Assembly: GCF_014199535.1 (NCBI RefSeq)
Contig: NZ_JACHNV010000004.1
Location: 124,001-188,000 of the forward strand
Direction of reading: 5' to 3'
Origin: Hymenobacter latericoloratus
GTDB lineage: Bacteria; Bacteroidota; Bacteroidia; Cytophagales; Hymenobacteraceae
DNA length: 64,000 nt
The translations under genes and the position numbers were made by a program. Below the pieces are notes generated by a model. That model ran no database searches. It was not told the origin of the DNA and saw nothing but the letters and a program-made list of their open reading frames with translations. Positions 1 through 8,163 of the stretch are shown here, piece by piece; positions within the stretch are counted from its first letter, which is position 1, and each line of letters opens with the position of its first letter.

Positions 1-273
1 GTGGCGGGGCTGGTGGAGGTGCCCTGCGTGGTGCGTAACGCTTCGGCGGCGGCCATTGCCTTCAGCTCGGCCCAGATTGCCATTGCCGGCGTCGATCCGG
101 TGATTCCGGTGGATCAGTGCGTGGCGGCCCTTGGCGAAGTCGGCCAGAGCATGGAAACCCGCTACAAGGAAACGGCCCTGGGCGGCTTGGCCAATACCAC
201 CAGGGGTAGGGAAATTGAGAAGATGGTGCTGGTGCAGGATGTGCAGATTCTACCCGACGAGCTGGATCAGTAA
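1..273 (+). CDS. sdaA: L-serine dehydratase (L-serine ammonia-lyase), C-terminal part, 5' end outside the window
   Basis: The 90 visible residues match the end of the alpha domain of iron-sulfur L-serine dehydratases, which deaminate L-serine to pyruvate and ammonia. The signs are GLVEVPC near the beginning (the Cys of this segment is an expected [4Fe-4S] ligand), the central VIPVDQ segment and the closing ETALGGLANTTRGREI. The frame is open to the first base, so the gene starts upstream; the GTG at base 1 is probably an internal codon. It ends at TAA and is followed by a strong hairpin shared with the convergent gene. Family assignment is confident; whether the complete enzyme is a one-chain or two-chain form cannot be seen. 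Confidence 0.85.
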   Translation: MAGLVEVPCVVRNASAAAIAFSSAQIAIAGVDPVIPVDQCVAALGEVGQSMETRYKETALGGLANTTRGREIEKMVLVQDVQILPDELDQ

Positions 274-336
274 GCCTGTACCAGAAGCTTGCTAAAAGGG
301 GCAGCCCACGGGCTACCCACCTGGGCCATATACTGC

Positions 337-388
337 TTTCAGTTGAAAAGCCCTTGCCACATTAGTAGCAAGGGCTTTTCAACTGAAA
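337..388. terminator. Bidirectional intrinsic terminator between convergent genes
   Basis: Perfect 21-bp inverted repeat (337-357 with 368-388, 10-base loop) holding a GC core CCCTTGC/GCAAGGG flanked by A and T runs on either side. It sits between the sdaA stop and the stop of the convergent T9SS gene, so it can terminate both. Confidence 0.85.
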
Positions 389-408
389 GACAGCGGGGTA
401 CTGGGGGC

Positions 409-2445
409 TTATTGCTTCACCAGCTTTTCCCGGATCTGCTGGCCGTCGGGCAGGTTGAGGTGCAGCAGGTAGGTCCCCTGGGGCAGTCTATCCAGCGCGT
501 CGAGGGGAAGCTCCTGGGCCGTGGGCTCTACCAGCGCCGTCCGACGAAACACTTCCCGGCCCTGCATATCGAGTAGGCGGGCCGTAAGCTGGCCGCCACG
601 CGTTGGCTGCAGCAGGATGCGCAGGGAGCTGTTAAACGGGTTAGGGTAAGCCGCCGCAGTAGCTACTGAGCCAAACGAAACAACCTGCGGACCAAACAAG
701 GTGGCTTTGCCGTCGAGGTCCACCTGGCGCAGCCGATAGTAGCGCAGGCCGAATTTGGCCGTTTCACGATCCACAAACTCGTAGGTGCGGGCCAGCTGGC
801 TGGTAGGCGAAGGGCTGGCTACCGTACCCAACGAGCGGAACGTGCGGCCATCGGTGGAAACCTGCACCTCGAAGCCGGCGCTGTTCAGCTCCTGCGAGGT
901 AGCCCAGCGCAACAAGGCATCGGCGCCGACGCGCGTGGCTACAAAATCGGTCAGGGTCACGGGCAGCGGGTTGTTCTGGTCGCCTAACGTAAGAAAGGTC
1001 AGCCGATCAACCCCCGATTTGGTTACAGTGTTGGTCGTGGTTTGCTGGGAGTCTTTGCCTATCAGCCCCCAGCTTTGGCCGCTGTTAGCCGATTGGAACA
1101 GAACCAGATCATTTTCCGGAATAGCGTTCAGCTCCCGGTCGAGGTAGCGGAAAACCAGGGTAGCGTTCAGGTTGGTGTTGTTATCGGGCACTAGGTTAAA
1201 CTGGCGCTGCACGCTGCGGCTGGTACCCGCGCCGGAGTAGGTAAGGCCCGTCAGGCGTACTACCAGCGTCTGGCCCGCGGCTTGGCCGAAGGTGGTCAGC
1301 TCAAACCCAATGTTGCCAAAATCCTGCGCAACGGCCAGGCCCACGGTCCGGCGCACCTGCACTACCCCCAGCACAAAGCTGGTTTCGGTTTCGCCCACAA
1401 TGCTGGCCGTAGCTCCCAGCAGCGTCAGGTTGAACACGCTGGGGTTGTTGACGGCCGTCTGCAGAATGCCGTTCGTGAAGGTGAGCGTACCGATGATGCT
1501 GGCTTGGTTCGTAAGCGTTTTAACCCCGCCGCCTTCAACCCGCATATCAAAGAATACGTCGCCATCCAGCTGCTGGTCGCCGCTACGAGCCAGGACAAAT
1601 ACCCCACCCCCCTGCTCGTAGCCCGAGGCCGGGTTGGCGAAATTGCCAAATACTCGCAACTCACCGCCTTCCAGGCGCAGCACGGCCCGGCTGGTGGGGT
1701 CGGTGCCGGCTACGGTGAGGTTGCGCACCACCGCTACGCCGCTCAGAATAGTGGGAAAGTTTACCGGGCCTACCGGAATCAGGGCATCGGTATCAGCGGT
1801 AGGCACGCCGTTGGTCCAGTTGCTGTTGTTGAACCACTCGGCGCTTACGGCCCCAGTCCAGGTAGTGGAAACGGGGGTGGCGCCGGTTACGGCAAAGGTA
1901 GCGCGGTAGTTCTGGCTGCTCCGGCTGTCGTACACGTTGTAGCCGTTGCCGCCATTCACCCCACTACCTTCAAAATACACTTCCAGTACATAGGTGCCAT
2001 TGCCGTTGGTGCGCGCCAGCAAATCGAGGTTGGCCGTTAGCACGTCCCATTTCTCGTCGCCGTTGCTTTGCCGCCCCCGAAATTCCAGCTCAATGGACTG
2101 AAAGCCCCCCGGGGCGCCGCCCTGGCGGTAAAGCCGGTAATACATGCGCGTTGCCTGCACGTCGTCGCCGTTATTTTCGAAGGTGTTAGCCTCGGCTCCA
2201 TTCAGGAGCAGCTGGCCGCTATTGCGGTCAAACGAGCCCAGGTTGGCGCCCTGAAAATCAGGGTTGCCCGTATTCTGCAGCTCCGTATCGTAATACAGGT
2301 TGCCGCGGCCGTTATTGAGCACCACAAAATTTTTGAAGAAGCCCGAGCCCGCCCAGGCCGTGGAGCTAGTCAGCAGCAGTAGCAGTAAGGTACCGAGCCA
2401 ACGGACCAGAGTTGAATCATTTTGGGAAGTACAGGTAGTAACCAT
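409..2445 (-). CDS. Secreted protein with T9SS type A C-terminal sorting domain
   Basis: 678 residues if started at the ATG at 2445; the longer frame begins with TTG at 2469 and would put a poor leader in front. The N-terminus has a basic then hydrophobic signal peptide (LLLLLLTSSTAWA). The middle is beta-rich and low in cysteine and contains a WTGAVSAEWFNNSNW segment common in Bacteroidota exported proteins. Then follows an FN3-like region (LPVTLTDFVATRVG...LRYYRLRQVD) and a final ~75-residue sorting domain starting AYPNPFNSSLRI and ending in a Lys/Gln-rich tail. The sorting domain is what type IX secretion recognises for export and surface attachment. No catalytic motif was recognised, so the function of the passenger is unknown; an adhesive or structural role is a guess. 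The gene is monocistronic. Confidence 0.85.
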   Translation of the reverse strand: MVTTCTSQNDSTLVRWLGTLLLLLLTSSTAWAGSGFFKNFVVLNNGRGNLYYDTELQNTGNPDFQGANLGSFDRNSGQLLLNGAEANTFENNGDDVQATRMYYRLYRQGGAPGGFQSIELEFRGRQSNGDEKWDVLTANLDLLARTNGNGTYVLEVYFEGSGVNGGNGYNVYDSRSSQNYRATFAVTGATPVSTTWTGAVSAEWFNNSNWTNGVPTADTDALIPVGPVNFPTILSGVAVVRNLTVAGTDPTSRAVLRLEGGELRVFGNFANPASGYEQGGGVFVLARSGDQQLDGDVFFDMRVEGGGVKTLTNQASIIGTLTFTNGILQTAVNNPSVFNLTLLGATASIVGETETSFVLGVVQVRRTVGLAVAQDFGNIGFELTTFGQAAGQTLVVRLTGLTYSGAGTSRSVQRQFNLVPDNNTNLNATLVFRYLDRELNAIPENDLVLFQSANSGQSWGLIGKDSQQTTTNTVTKSGVDRLTFLTLGDQNNPLPVTLTDFVATRVGADALLRWATSQELNSAGFEVQVSTDGRTFRSLGTVASPSPTSQLARTYEFVDRETAKFGLRYYRLRQVDLDGKATLFGPQVVSFGSVATAAAYPNPFNSSLRILLQPTRGGQLTARLLDMQGREVFRRTALVEPTAQELPLDALDRLPQGTYLLHLNLPDGQQIREKLVKQ

Positions 2446-2797
2446 GATAATGACAGATAAGAAGCCCAAGAGAAAACCGTCAATCAGGACAGTAATGGGG
2501 GCCTTAACGCACCATCAGACGAAAGGTTGATAATTATTGATAAAAATAAAGCAACAATAAATTAAAATAATTATATATTCTAAACTGAGAAAAAGGACTT
2601 TTCAAACCCCTCTGCCCGGTAGCTGCACATAACTTAATGGATTTTGGTACTATACTAATTCTTAATTGACTATTTGAGAATATACCAGATAGCCTCGCCA
2701 CGAAAGAGCGTCTGGGCGGTAGTCAGCAAGGCAGCCACCCAATGAACCTGACCGTGCCAGGTAGGCTAAGAGGAGTGTTGCCTTGCTCTGGCTCCGG
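2446..2797. other. Gene-free AT-rich spacer upstream of the T9SS gene
   Basis: About 350 bases with no credible ORF. From about 2530 to 2680 it is strikingly AT-rich compared with the surrounding ~60% GC DNA. It should contain the promoter of the leftward T9SS gene, but I could not find a clean TAnnTTTG box on the minus strand. The right part (2690-2797) is ordinary GC DNA downstream of the channel-like gene. Confidence 0.4.
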
Positions 2798-3847
2798 CTA
2801 CATGGGCTTGATCTGTGGGGCCATGGTCAGGTTAGCCAGGTAATGAATGGCCCCGATGTACTCCCGGCGCAGCTTCTGGTACTTCCGCCAGGCAGCCTGC
2901 TGATCGGCTTGTAGCGGAACGCCAGCTTCCTGCAGCTCCTGGCAGGCCTTCTGGAAATCCTGGTACTGCGGGTCCTCTACGGGCTCCTCATCACCGGGCG
3001 GCTCGGGTTCTTCCGTGTTGGCTTCAAACTTAAAGAAGCGCGACACCCGGTTGATGGCCAGGGTGCCCGCCTTAAAGCACAGTAGCATGTGGGGGTTGCG
3101 CGGGGCATCTACTACACTTAGCAGCAGGGCGGCCGTTTCCAGAATAATGTCGGAGGCCATAATCCAGGAGCGGCCCGGCTGCGGCGAGCGGAAAAAGGAA
3201 AGAATGGGCAGGGAAGTATGGCTTTCCTCAATTTCCACGAACCACTCCTCCCACTGCTGCCACTGCTCTTTCTCATCAGGAATAGAGCCCGTTTGGTGCA
3301 CCCACCGGATCAATCCCACCGTGGAGCTGGAAGTACCGGTGCGCAGATCCAGGCGGGCAATAACCAGCTCGCGGCGGGAGTAGGCCTGGTAGATGGTAGG
3401 GAGGTAGGAAATCAGCAGCGTCAGGAGCAGCAACCCCAGCGTTGCCTCGGAGTACGACATGACGGTAGCCACCACGCCCTCACTGGGCTCCTCGGACCCC
3501 AGCGTGAGCAAGGAGCTGTTGCTGATGCGGTAGCAGCGGTCCAGGTTGCCTTCGCCCAGGGCCCAAAAAATAGCGGTGTATCCGAAGCTCACTACCCCGA
3601 GCCAGGCAATGGGCAGAGCCACCAGCCCCACGGGCGCGTACAGCGCCATTATCCGGTCGCGCTGCCCGTAGGTGCGGCCCAGGGAGGCCATAGCCGTGAA
3701 AGCACTCCGGATGCCTGTAAAAATCCAGTTGTTGAGCAGCACGGATTCGTTGCGCGGCAACACAAACGAGCGAACAGCTGCCAGTACCGTACTAACTACC
3801 AGGAACAAGCCGACCAGAAAGGCCAGCACTTTCAGCGCGAATAACAT
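2798..3847 (-). CDS. Membrane protein resembling a two-TM ion channel
   Basis: 349 residues. Hydrophobic segments lie at about residues 3-28, 68-97 and 131-151. Between the last two is a re-entrant-loop-like stretch with SSLLTLGSE at 111-119, placed like the selectivity filter of potassium channels but lacking the canonical GYG. The C-terminal 190 residues are soluble, rich in Trp/Glu, and include an acidic Pro-rich linker (about 280-295) and a Lys/Arg-rich tail. I recognise it only as channel-like; a transport function is inferred from topology. It is transcribed alone, about 80 bases upstream of lutB's stop. Confidence 0.5.
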   Translation of the reverse strand: MLFALKVLAFLVGLFLVVSTVLAAVRSFVLPRNESVLLNNWIFTGIRSAFTAMASLGRTYGQRDRIMALYAPVGLVALPIAWLGVVSFGYTAIFWALGEGNLDRCYRISNSSLLTLGSEEPSEGVVATVMSYSEATLGLLLLTLLISYLPTIYQAYSRRELVIARLDLRTGTSSSTVGLIRWVHQTGSIPDEKEQWQQWEEWFVEIEESHTSLPILSFFRSPQPGRSWIMASDIILETAALLLSVVDAPRNPHMLLCFKAGTLAINRVSRFFKFEANTEEPEPPGDEEPVEDPQYQDFQKACQELQEAGVPLQADQQAAWRKYQKLRREYIGAIHYLANLTMAPQIKPM

Positions 3848-3925
3848 AGGTGTAGCACAAGCGCGGCATTACCGCCGCCTGCCTTCTACTACTGAAGCTT
3901 GCCGGAAGTTGAGGGGGTAGGGGCT

Positions 3926-5335
3926 TTACTTTTTGGGCCGCTCCTTCCAGAGCTGCCGGAAGGTTTTGGGGGCTACCTGTACTGCGTCGCGGCGCTTGCT
4001 CCAGCCTACCTCGCCCAGCAGGCGGCTCAGCACCCAGTTTTTAGCCGAAGCCGGCGCTAAGTCCCACACCCAGCGGTGCTTCATGCCGTGCAGCCACAGA
4101 CCAATGGCCCGGCGTTCCTCCTTGTCGGTGTGGCCTTCCTGCACGCTCTGCTGCCGGTTTTTGAGCAGAATATTATGAATCGGAATTTTCACCGGGCACA
4201 CCGAGGTGCAGGCCCCGCACAGGCTGCTGGCGTAGCTCAGGTGCTTGTTTTCGGCCATGCCCGAGAGGTGGGGCGTAATTACGGAGCCGATGGGGCCGGA
4301 ATAAGTAGCCTCGTAGGTGTGGCCGCCAATGTTCTTGTACACGGGGCAAATGTTCAGGCAAGCTCCGCACCGGATGCAGTTCAGCGCCTCGCGCTTGTCG
4401 GGCTGGGCCAGCAGGTTGGTGCGGCCATTGTCCAGCAGAATCACGAACATTTCCTCCGGCCCATCCTTTTCCAGGGGCTGGCGCGGACCGGTGTAGATGG
4501 TGTTGTATACCGTTACTTGCTGGCCCGTACCGCTGGTGCTGAGCAGGGGCCAGAACAAATCCAGGTCCTGCAGGCGCGGAATCACCTTTTCAATGCCCAC
4601 AATGGCAATGTGGGTTTTCGGGAAGGTGGCCGAAAGGCGGGCGTTGCCCTCGTTTTCGGTAACGGCAATGGCGCCCGTATCAGCAATGATAAAGTTACCG
4701 CCCGTAATTCCCACCTCGGCCGAGGTGTATTTGTCGCGGAGCAAGTGGCGGGCCGTGAGTACCAGCTTCTGGGCGTCGTCGGTGTATTCAATGCCCAGGT
4801 GCTTCACGAAGATATCGGCTATATCCAGCTTGCTCAGGTGCATGGCCGGCGTCACGATGTGGTAGGGCCGCTCCCCGTTCAGCTGCACAATAAACTCGCC
4901 CAGGTCCGTCTCCACCGACTCAATGCCACGCTTCTCGAGGTACTTGTTCAGGTGAATTTCCTCGGTGGTCATGCTCTTGGCCTTCACTACGGTGCGGGCC
5001 TGGCGGCGCTCCATAATCTTGCCGACCTCAAACAACGCTTCCTCCGCGTTCTGGGCCCAGATGACCTTGCCGCCTCTAGCTGTAAACTTTTCCTCGAACT
5101 GCAGCAGGTATTCATCAAGGTGATTGATGACCTGAGTTTTAAGGTAGGAGGCCCGCGCCCGCGCCAGCTCGTGGTCCTGGTAGAAGCCCAGGCCCGTTTG
5201 CACGGCTGCGTTGTACTTGCCAATGTTAAAGCGGATTTTACGCCGGTGCTCCAGGTCGAACGCCTTACGGTCGGAATCAGTCAGGAACTGACGGGCTTTG
5301 GTAGGGGCGAGGGGGGTAGTCGTCGTCGGGTTCAT
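3926..5335 (-). CDS. lutB: LutB/LldF-type iron-sulfur protein of lactate utilisation
   Basis: 469 residues. The N-terminal ~290 residues are an LUD domain (LRDKYTSAEVGITGGNFIIADTGA region), followed by two ferredoxin-like clusters, CIRCGACLNICP and CGACTSVCP, that should bind two [4Fe-4S] centres, and a C-terminal region ending in a Lys-rich tail. In LutABC the three proteins oxidise L-lactate to pyruvate, LutB being the electron-transfer/LUD subunit. Here neither lutA (CCG-domain) nor lutC (small LUD protein) is adjacent: the neighbours are a channel-like protein and an M28 peptidase. Either the partners lie elsewhere or this LutB serves another oxidase. Start at the ATG 5335, 29 bases downstream of a TATCTTTG promoter box. 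Confidence 0.88.
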   Translation of the reverse strand: MNPTTTTPLAPTKARQFLTDSDRKAFDLEHRRKIRFNIGKYNAAVQTGLGFYQDHELARARASYLKTQVINHLDEYLLQFEEKFTARGGKVIWAQNAEEALFEVGKIMERRQARTVVKAKSMTTEEIHLNKYLEKRGIESVETDLGEFIVQLNGERPYHIVTPAMHLSKLDIADIFVKHLGIEYTDDAQKLVLTARHLLRDKYTSAEVGITGGNFIIADTGAIAVTENEGNARLSATFPKTHIAIVGIEKVIPRLQDLDLFWPLLSTSGTGQQVTVYNTIYTGPRQPLEKDGPEEMFVILLDNGRTNLLAQPDKREALNCIRCGACLNICPVYKNIGGHTYEATYSGPIGSVITPHLSGMAENKHLSYASSLCGACTSVCPVKIPIHNILLKNRQQSVQEGHTDKEERRAIGLWLHGMKHRWVWDLAPASAKNWVLSRLLGEVGWSKRRDAVQVAPKTFRQLWKERPKK

Positions 5336-5363
5336 GGCAGCACAGAGTACAACAGGTTCTTAG

Positions 5364-5371
5364 CAAAGATA
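5364..5371 (-). promoter_or_regulatory. Bacteroidota -7 box (TATCTTTG) for lutB
   Basis: TATCTTTG reads on the minus strand 29 bases upstream of the lutB ATG, fitting the TAnnTTTG consensus. It lies in the end of the 25-bp inverted repeat; no clear TTG was found at -33. Confidence 0.45.
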
Positions 5372-5415
5372 AAAACCCGCCGGACCTCAGGAGGTTCGGC
5401 GGGTTTTTATCTTTG
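5364..5415. terminator. Long near-perfect palindrome upstream of lutB
   Basis: Arms 5364-5388 and 5391-5415 pair over 25 bp with one G-U, separated by two bases. The core is ACCCGCC/GGCGGGT with flanking A/T runs, like an intrinsic terminator. It lies between the M28 gene's 3' end and the lutB start, so it probably insulates lutB from read-through. Both ends carry an outward-facing TATCTTTG. Confidence 0.7.
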
Positions 5416-5434
5416 GTTGAGCAGAGAAAGATAG

Positions 5435-5596
5435 GTCATGGCGAGGCGGAGCCGACGCCATCCGTCCTGACCAGTGTGCTACCCCCTGCAATGTGACAAG
5501 CCCTTGACGACTGTGCGAGCGTCAAGGGCTTGTCTGTTTACTAGGCTTGTCACAAAAGAGAGGAAGGATGGCTTCGTCGTGCCTCCTCGCCATGAC
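5435..5596. repeat. MITE/REP-like element with ~30-bp inverted ends
   Basis: Left end 5435-5463 begins GTCATGGCGAGG and closes GCCATCC; the right end 5566-5596, read on the minus strand, begins GTCATGGCGAGG and closes GAAGCCATCC. The two ends are inverted copies with a few substitutions and indels. Each end is itself partly self-complementary (ATGGC...GCCAT), as in REP units. Between them is a second inverted repeat (5495-5509/5520-5534). It contains no ORF, and no target-site duplication is visible. It resembles dispersed intergenic repeats of the GTCATTGCGAGG...GAAGCAATCC type known from many genomes (from memory). Confidence 0.6.
5495..5534. terminator. Hairpin downstream of the M28 peptidase gene
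   Basis: Perfect 15-bp stem (5495-5509 with 5520-5534, 10-base loop) with core AAGCCCTTGACG. It is about 70 bases beyond the M28 stop codon and forms the centre of the repeat element 5435-5596. A terminator role is likely but lacks a strong T run. Confidence 0.55.
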
Positions 5597-5605
5597 ACAG
5601 GAAAG

Positions 5606-7312
5606 CTACTTCTTGTTCGAGTCTACTACGATGCGCTGGTCGCGGTTGGCCAGGTCCCAGGCAGTGTAGAACACCAGGCGGGCACGCTTCTCCATCTGCG
5701 GAAACTCAATTTTCTCTACTTCGTCGCCGGCGCCGTGGTAGTCATCGTGCACGCCGTTGAAGAAGAAGGCCACCGGAATGCCGTGCTTGGCAAAGTTGTA
5801 GTGGTCGGAGCGGTAGTAGAAGCGGTTCGGGTCCTCGGGGTCGTTGTAGCGGAAGTCGAGGTCGATCTGGGTGTACTTCTGGTTCTGGTCCAGCAGAATC
5901 TGGTGCAGCTGGGAGCTGAGCTTGTCTGAGCCGATTACATACACGTATTCGCCTTTGCCCTCGTGCTCCTTGTCGGTGCGGCCCACCATGTCGGTGTTGA
6001 GGTCCACCATGGTGTTGGCCAGCGGGAAGATGGGGTGGTCGGTGTAGTACTCCGAGCCCAGCAGGCCTTTTTCCTCGCCCGTTACCGTCAGGAACAGCAC
6101 GCTGCGGCGCGGACCGTGGCCTGCGGCCTTGGCTTTTACGAAGGCTTCGGCCATTTCCAATACCGTTACCGTACCCGAGCCGTCGTCGTCGGCGCCGTTG
6201 TGCACCTCACCGTTAATGATACCGATGTGGTCGTAGTGCGCCGAAAGCACCATAATTTCATCCTTCTTGTCGGTGCCTTCGAGGTAGCCCAGCACGTTCT
6301 CGGTGGTGAAATCTTCGGTTTTCTTGGCGGCTTTCACCAGCGCCTTGGCAGGCTTGAAGGGGGTAGCCGTGGGCTTGCCGGCTTTATTGATGCCAGCGGT
6401 GTACTTGGTTACGGCTGCCGCGTTGCTACCCAGCATTTTGTAGCCAACGGCCGGCGACACGAAGAAGGCCGTGGCGCGCGTCTGGCCGGGCGCCGCGTCT
6501 TTGAACGCAATGCTGGGCCGGCTGATGTAGGGCGTCATGCGCGCCGCCATCTTCTCGAAGTTGCTGTTGGGGTTGAAGTCCACGAAGAACACCGAGCGGG
6601 CACCCTTCTGGGAGGCCATCTGCAGCTTGGCCCGGTAGTCCTGGCCCCACTTGCTACCCTGCCCGTCTTTGCCCAGCAGGGCGGTTCCCTTGTCGTTCTG
6701 GGGCTCCCCGATGAGAATCAGCAGATCCTTGCCTTTCACGTCGCCGAGGGCGGCGTAGTCGGAATAGCCGTCCTGCTCGATGCCGTAGCCGGCAAATACC
6801 GGCTGAATGGCCGTTTCCTGCGCGAAGCCGGTGCTGCCGGCGGCATAGAAGTCCGTCAGCCACTTAAAGGTCTGGCCGCCTACTTTCAGGGTCGCGCCAT
6901 CGGCCCAGGTGCTGCGCACCATGGTGAAGTGCTGGAGGTAAGGGTTGTCGGAGCCCTGTACGGGGCCCTGCAGGCCCAACTCCTTAAAGCGGTTGGCAAT
7001 GTACTCGGCGGCCATTTTCTGGCCTTTCTCCCCGGTTTCGCGACCCTCATACGCATCCGAGGCCAGTACCGTCAGGTGCTGGCGCAGGTCGGCCTGGGTG
7101 ATGGTTTCAGCGTAGGTGCGGGGTAGGTCGGCGGAGGCCGGAGCAGCCGTTGCCTTCGCTACAGCGTCAGCAGCCTGATCAGCGGCAGAAGGCGCCTCGG
7201 TTTTGGCCTTGCGCTTGGTCTTGACCTTGATTTTCTCGGGCGCCTGCTGGGCTACGGCGGCGGTTGCTACGCCGGCCGCCAGCAGGAAAGCCAGAAAGGA
7301 CTGTTTCTTCAT
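5606..7312 (-). CDS. Secreted M28-family zinc metallopeptidase
   Basis: 568 residues from the ATG at 7312, where MKKQSFLAFLLAAG starts a typical signal peptide ending AVAQ; the upstream in-frame extension has no leader character. A Lys-rich and Ala-rich linker follows, then a PA-like insert region. The peptidase core carries AHYDHIG (His near residue 358), GADDDGSG (bridging Asp), TGEEKGLLGS (general-base and metal Glu) and a late SDHYNF...HDDYHGAGD segment with the last His ligand. These are the two-zinc aminopeptidase motifs of family M28. It probably trims peptides in the periplasm or outside the cell. It is downstream of ispF on the same strand but separated by a hairpin. Confidence 0.88.
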   Translation of the reverse strand: MKKQSFLAFLLAAGVATAAVAQQAPEKIKVKTKRKAKTEAPSAADQAADAVAKATAAPASADLPRTYAETITQADLRQHLTVLASDAYEGRETGEKGQKMAAEYIANRFKELGLQGPVQGSDNPYLQHFTMVRSTWADGATLKVGGQTFKWLTDFYAAGSTGFAQETAIQPVFAGYGIEQDGYSDYAALGDVKGKDLLILIGEPQNDKGTALLGKDGQGSKWGQDYRAKLQMASQKGARSVFFVDFNPNSNFEKMAARMTPYISRPSIAFKDAAPGQTRATAFFVSPAVGYKMLGSNAAAVTKYTAGINKAGKPTATPFKPAKALVKAAKKTEDFTTENVLGYLEGTDKKDEIMVLSAHYDHIGIINGEVHNGADDDGSGTVTVLEMAEAFVKAKAAGHGPRRSVLFLTVTGEEKGLLGSEYYTDHPIFPLANTMVDLNTDMVGRTDKEHEGKGEYVYVIGSDKLSSQLHQILLDQNQKYTQIDLDFRYNDPEDPNRFYYRSDHYNFAKHGIPVAFFFNGVHDDYHGAGDEVEKIEFPQMEKRARLVFYTAWDLANRDQRIVVDSNKK

Positions 7313-7365
7313 AAAAGAGGTAGAAGGATGAGGGTGTGGGAAGGGTAGGAAGTGGTGAACTGATG

Positions 7366-7451
7366 AACTGGTGAGGTAGTGCGCTTGTCGTTCTGCTGGT
7401 CTTGAGCGCATAGCAAAACGACAAGCGCACTACCGCACAAACTCACCAGTT
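7366..7451. repeat. Nested inverted repeat between ispF and the M28 gene
   Basis: Inner arms 7376-7392 and 7417-7433 are a perfect 17-bp pair (GTAGTGCGCTTGTCGTT); outer arms AACTGGTGAG (7366-7375) and CTCACCAGTT (7442-7451) are a perfect 10-bp pair. The outer flank is made of short degenerate repeats (GTGAACTGATGAACTGGTGAG). It is probably the ispF terminator. Confidence 0.65.
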
Positions 7452-7457
7452 CACTCC

Positions 7458-7937
7458 TTAAGGTTGCACGATGAGCACGGAGGCGTAGGCGGCTACCCCC
7501 TCGCGGCGGCCTACAAAGCCCAGCTTTTCAGTGGTAGTGGCTTTAATGCTGATATCGTCGGCGGGGATGCCCATCACCTCGGCCAGCACCCGCTGCATCT
7601 CCGGAATGTGCGGATTCACTTTCGGGGCTTCGAGGCAAATGGTGGAGTCGATGTTGGAAATGGTGTAGCCGCGCTCCTGCAAGAGGCGCACTACCTCAGC
7701 CAGCAGGCGCTTGCTGTCGATGCCCTTGTACTGCGGGTCAGTATCGGGGAAGTGAAAGCCGATGTCGCGCAGATTGGCCGCGCCCAGCAGCGCGTCGCAG
7801 ATAACGTGAATAAGCACGTCGGCATCGGAGTGGCCGAGGGCGCCGTGGGTGTGCGGAACCTGAATGCCGCCGAGCCAGAAGGGTAGGCCCTCTTGCAGCT
7901 GGTGAACGTCGTAGCCGAAGCCGGTCCGGATTTTCAT
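7458..7937 (-). CDS. ispF: 2-C-methyl-D-erythritol 2,4-cyclodiphosphate synthase
   Basis: 159 residues from the ATG at 7937 (MKIRTGFGYDVHQL), the usual family length; the upstream extension in the frame is not conserved-looking. It converts CDP-methylerythritol 2-phosphate to the cyclic diphosphate in the MEP isoprenoid pathway. The metal ligands Asp8 and His10 (GYDVH) and the GHSDADVLIHVICDALLG segment with the third ligand His are present, as is TTTEKLGFVGRREG near the C-terminus, which lines the CDP pocket. The gene stands alone, followed by a nested hairpin. Confidence 0.95.
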   Translation of the reverse strand: MKIRTGFGYDVHQLQEGLPFWLGGIQVPHTHGALGHSDADVLIHVICDALLGAANLRDIGFHFPDTDPQYKGIDSKRLLAEVVRLLQERGYTISNIDSTICLEAPKVNPHIPEMQRVLAEVMGIPADDISIKATTTEKLGFVGRREGVAAYASVLIVQP

Positions 7938-8119
7938 GGGGTAGTGAATGAAGGAAAACGTAACGGCAAGGTACGGCAATGTCGGCAACGGGCGAGGGCC
8001 AGGCGCAGTGGCGGGCCGTGGTAGGGGTAGGAAAAAAAGCCGGATAAAATAAAGTAAAAGCCACGCCAGTACGTCGGGAGAGGCAGGCCGGAAAAGGATA
8101 GCAAAGAATTAATGGAGAC

Positions 8120-8153
8120 TTTGGGTTCATTAAAAGTTTCCGTCGTACCTTTG
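8120..8153 (+). promoter_or_regulatory. Bacteroidota promoter of the TetR-efflux operon
   Basis: TTTG at 8120-8123 and TACCTTTG at 8146-8153 with 22 bases between them match the TTTG/TAnnTTTG promoter. It ends 10 bases before the regulator ATG, so the leader would be very short. Confidence 0.7.
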
Positions 8154-8163
8154 TGGCGTAGTC

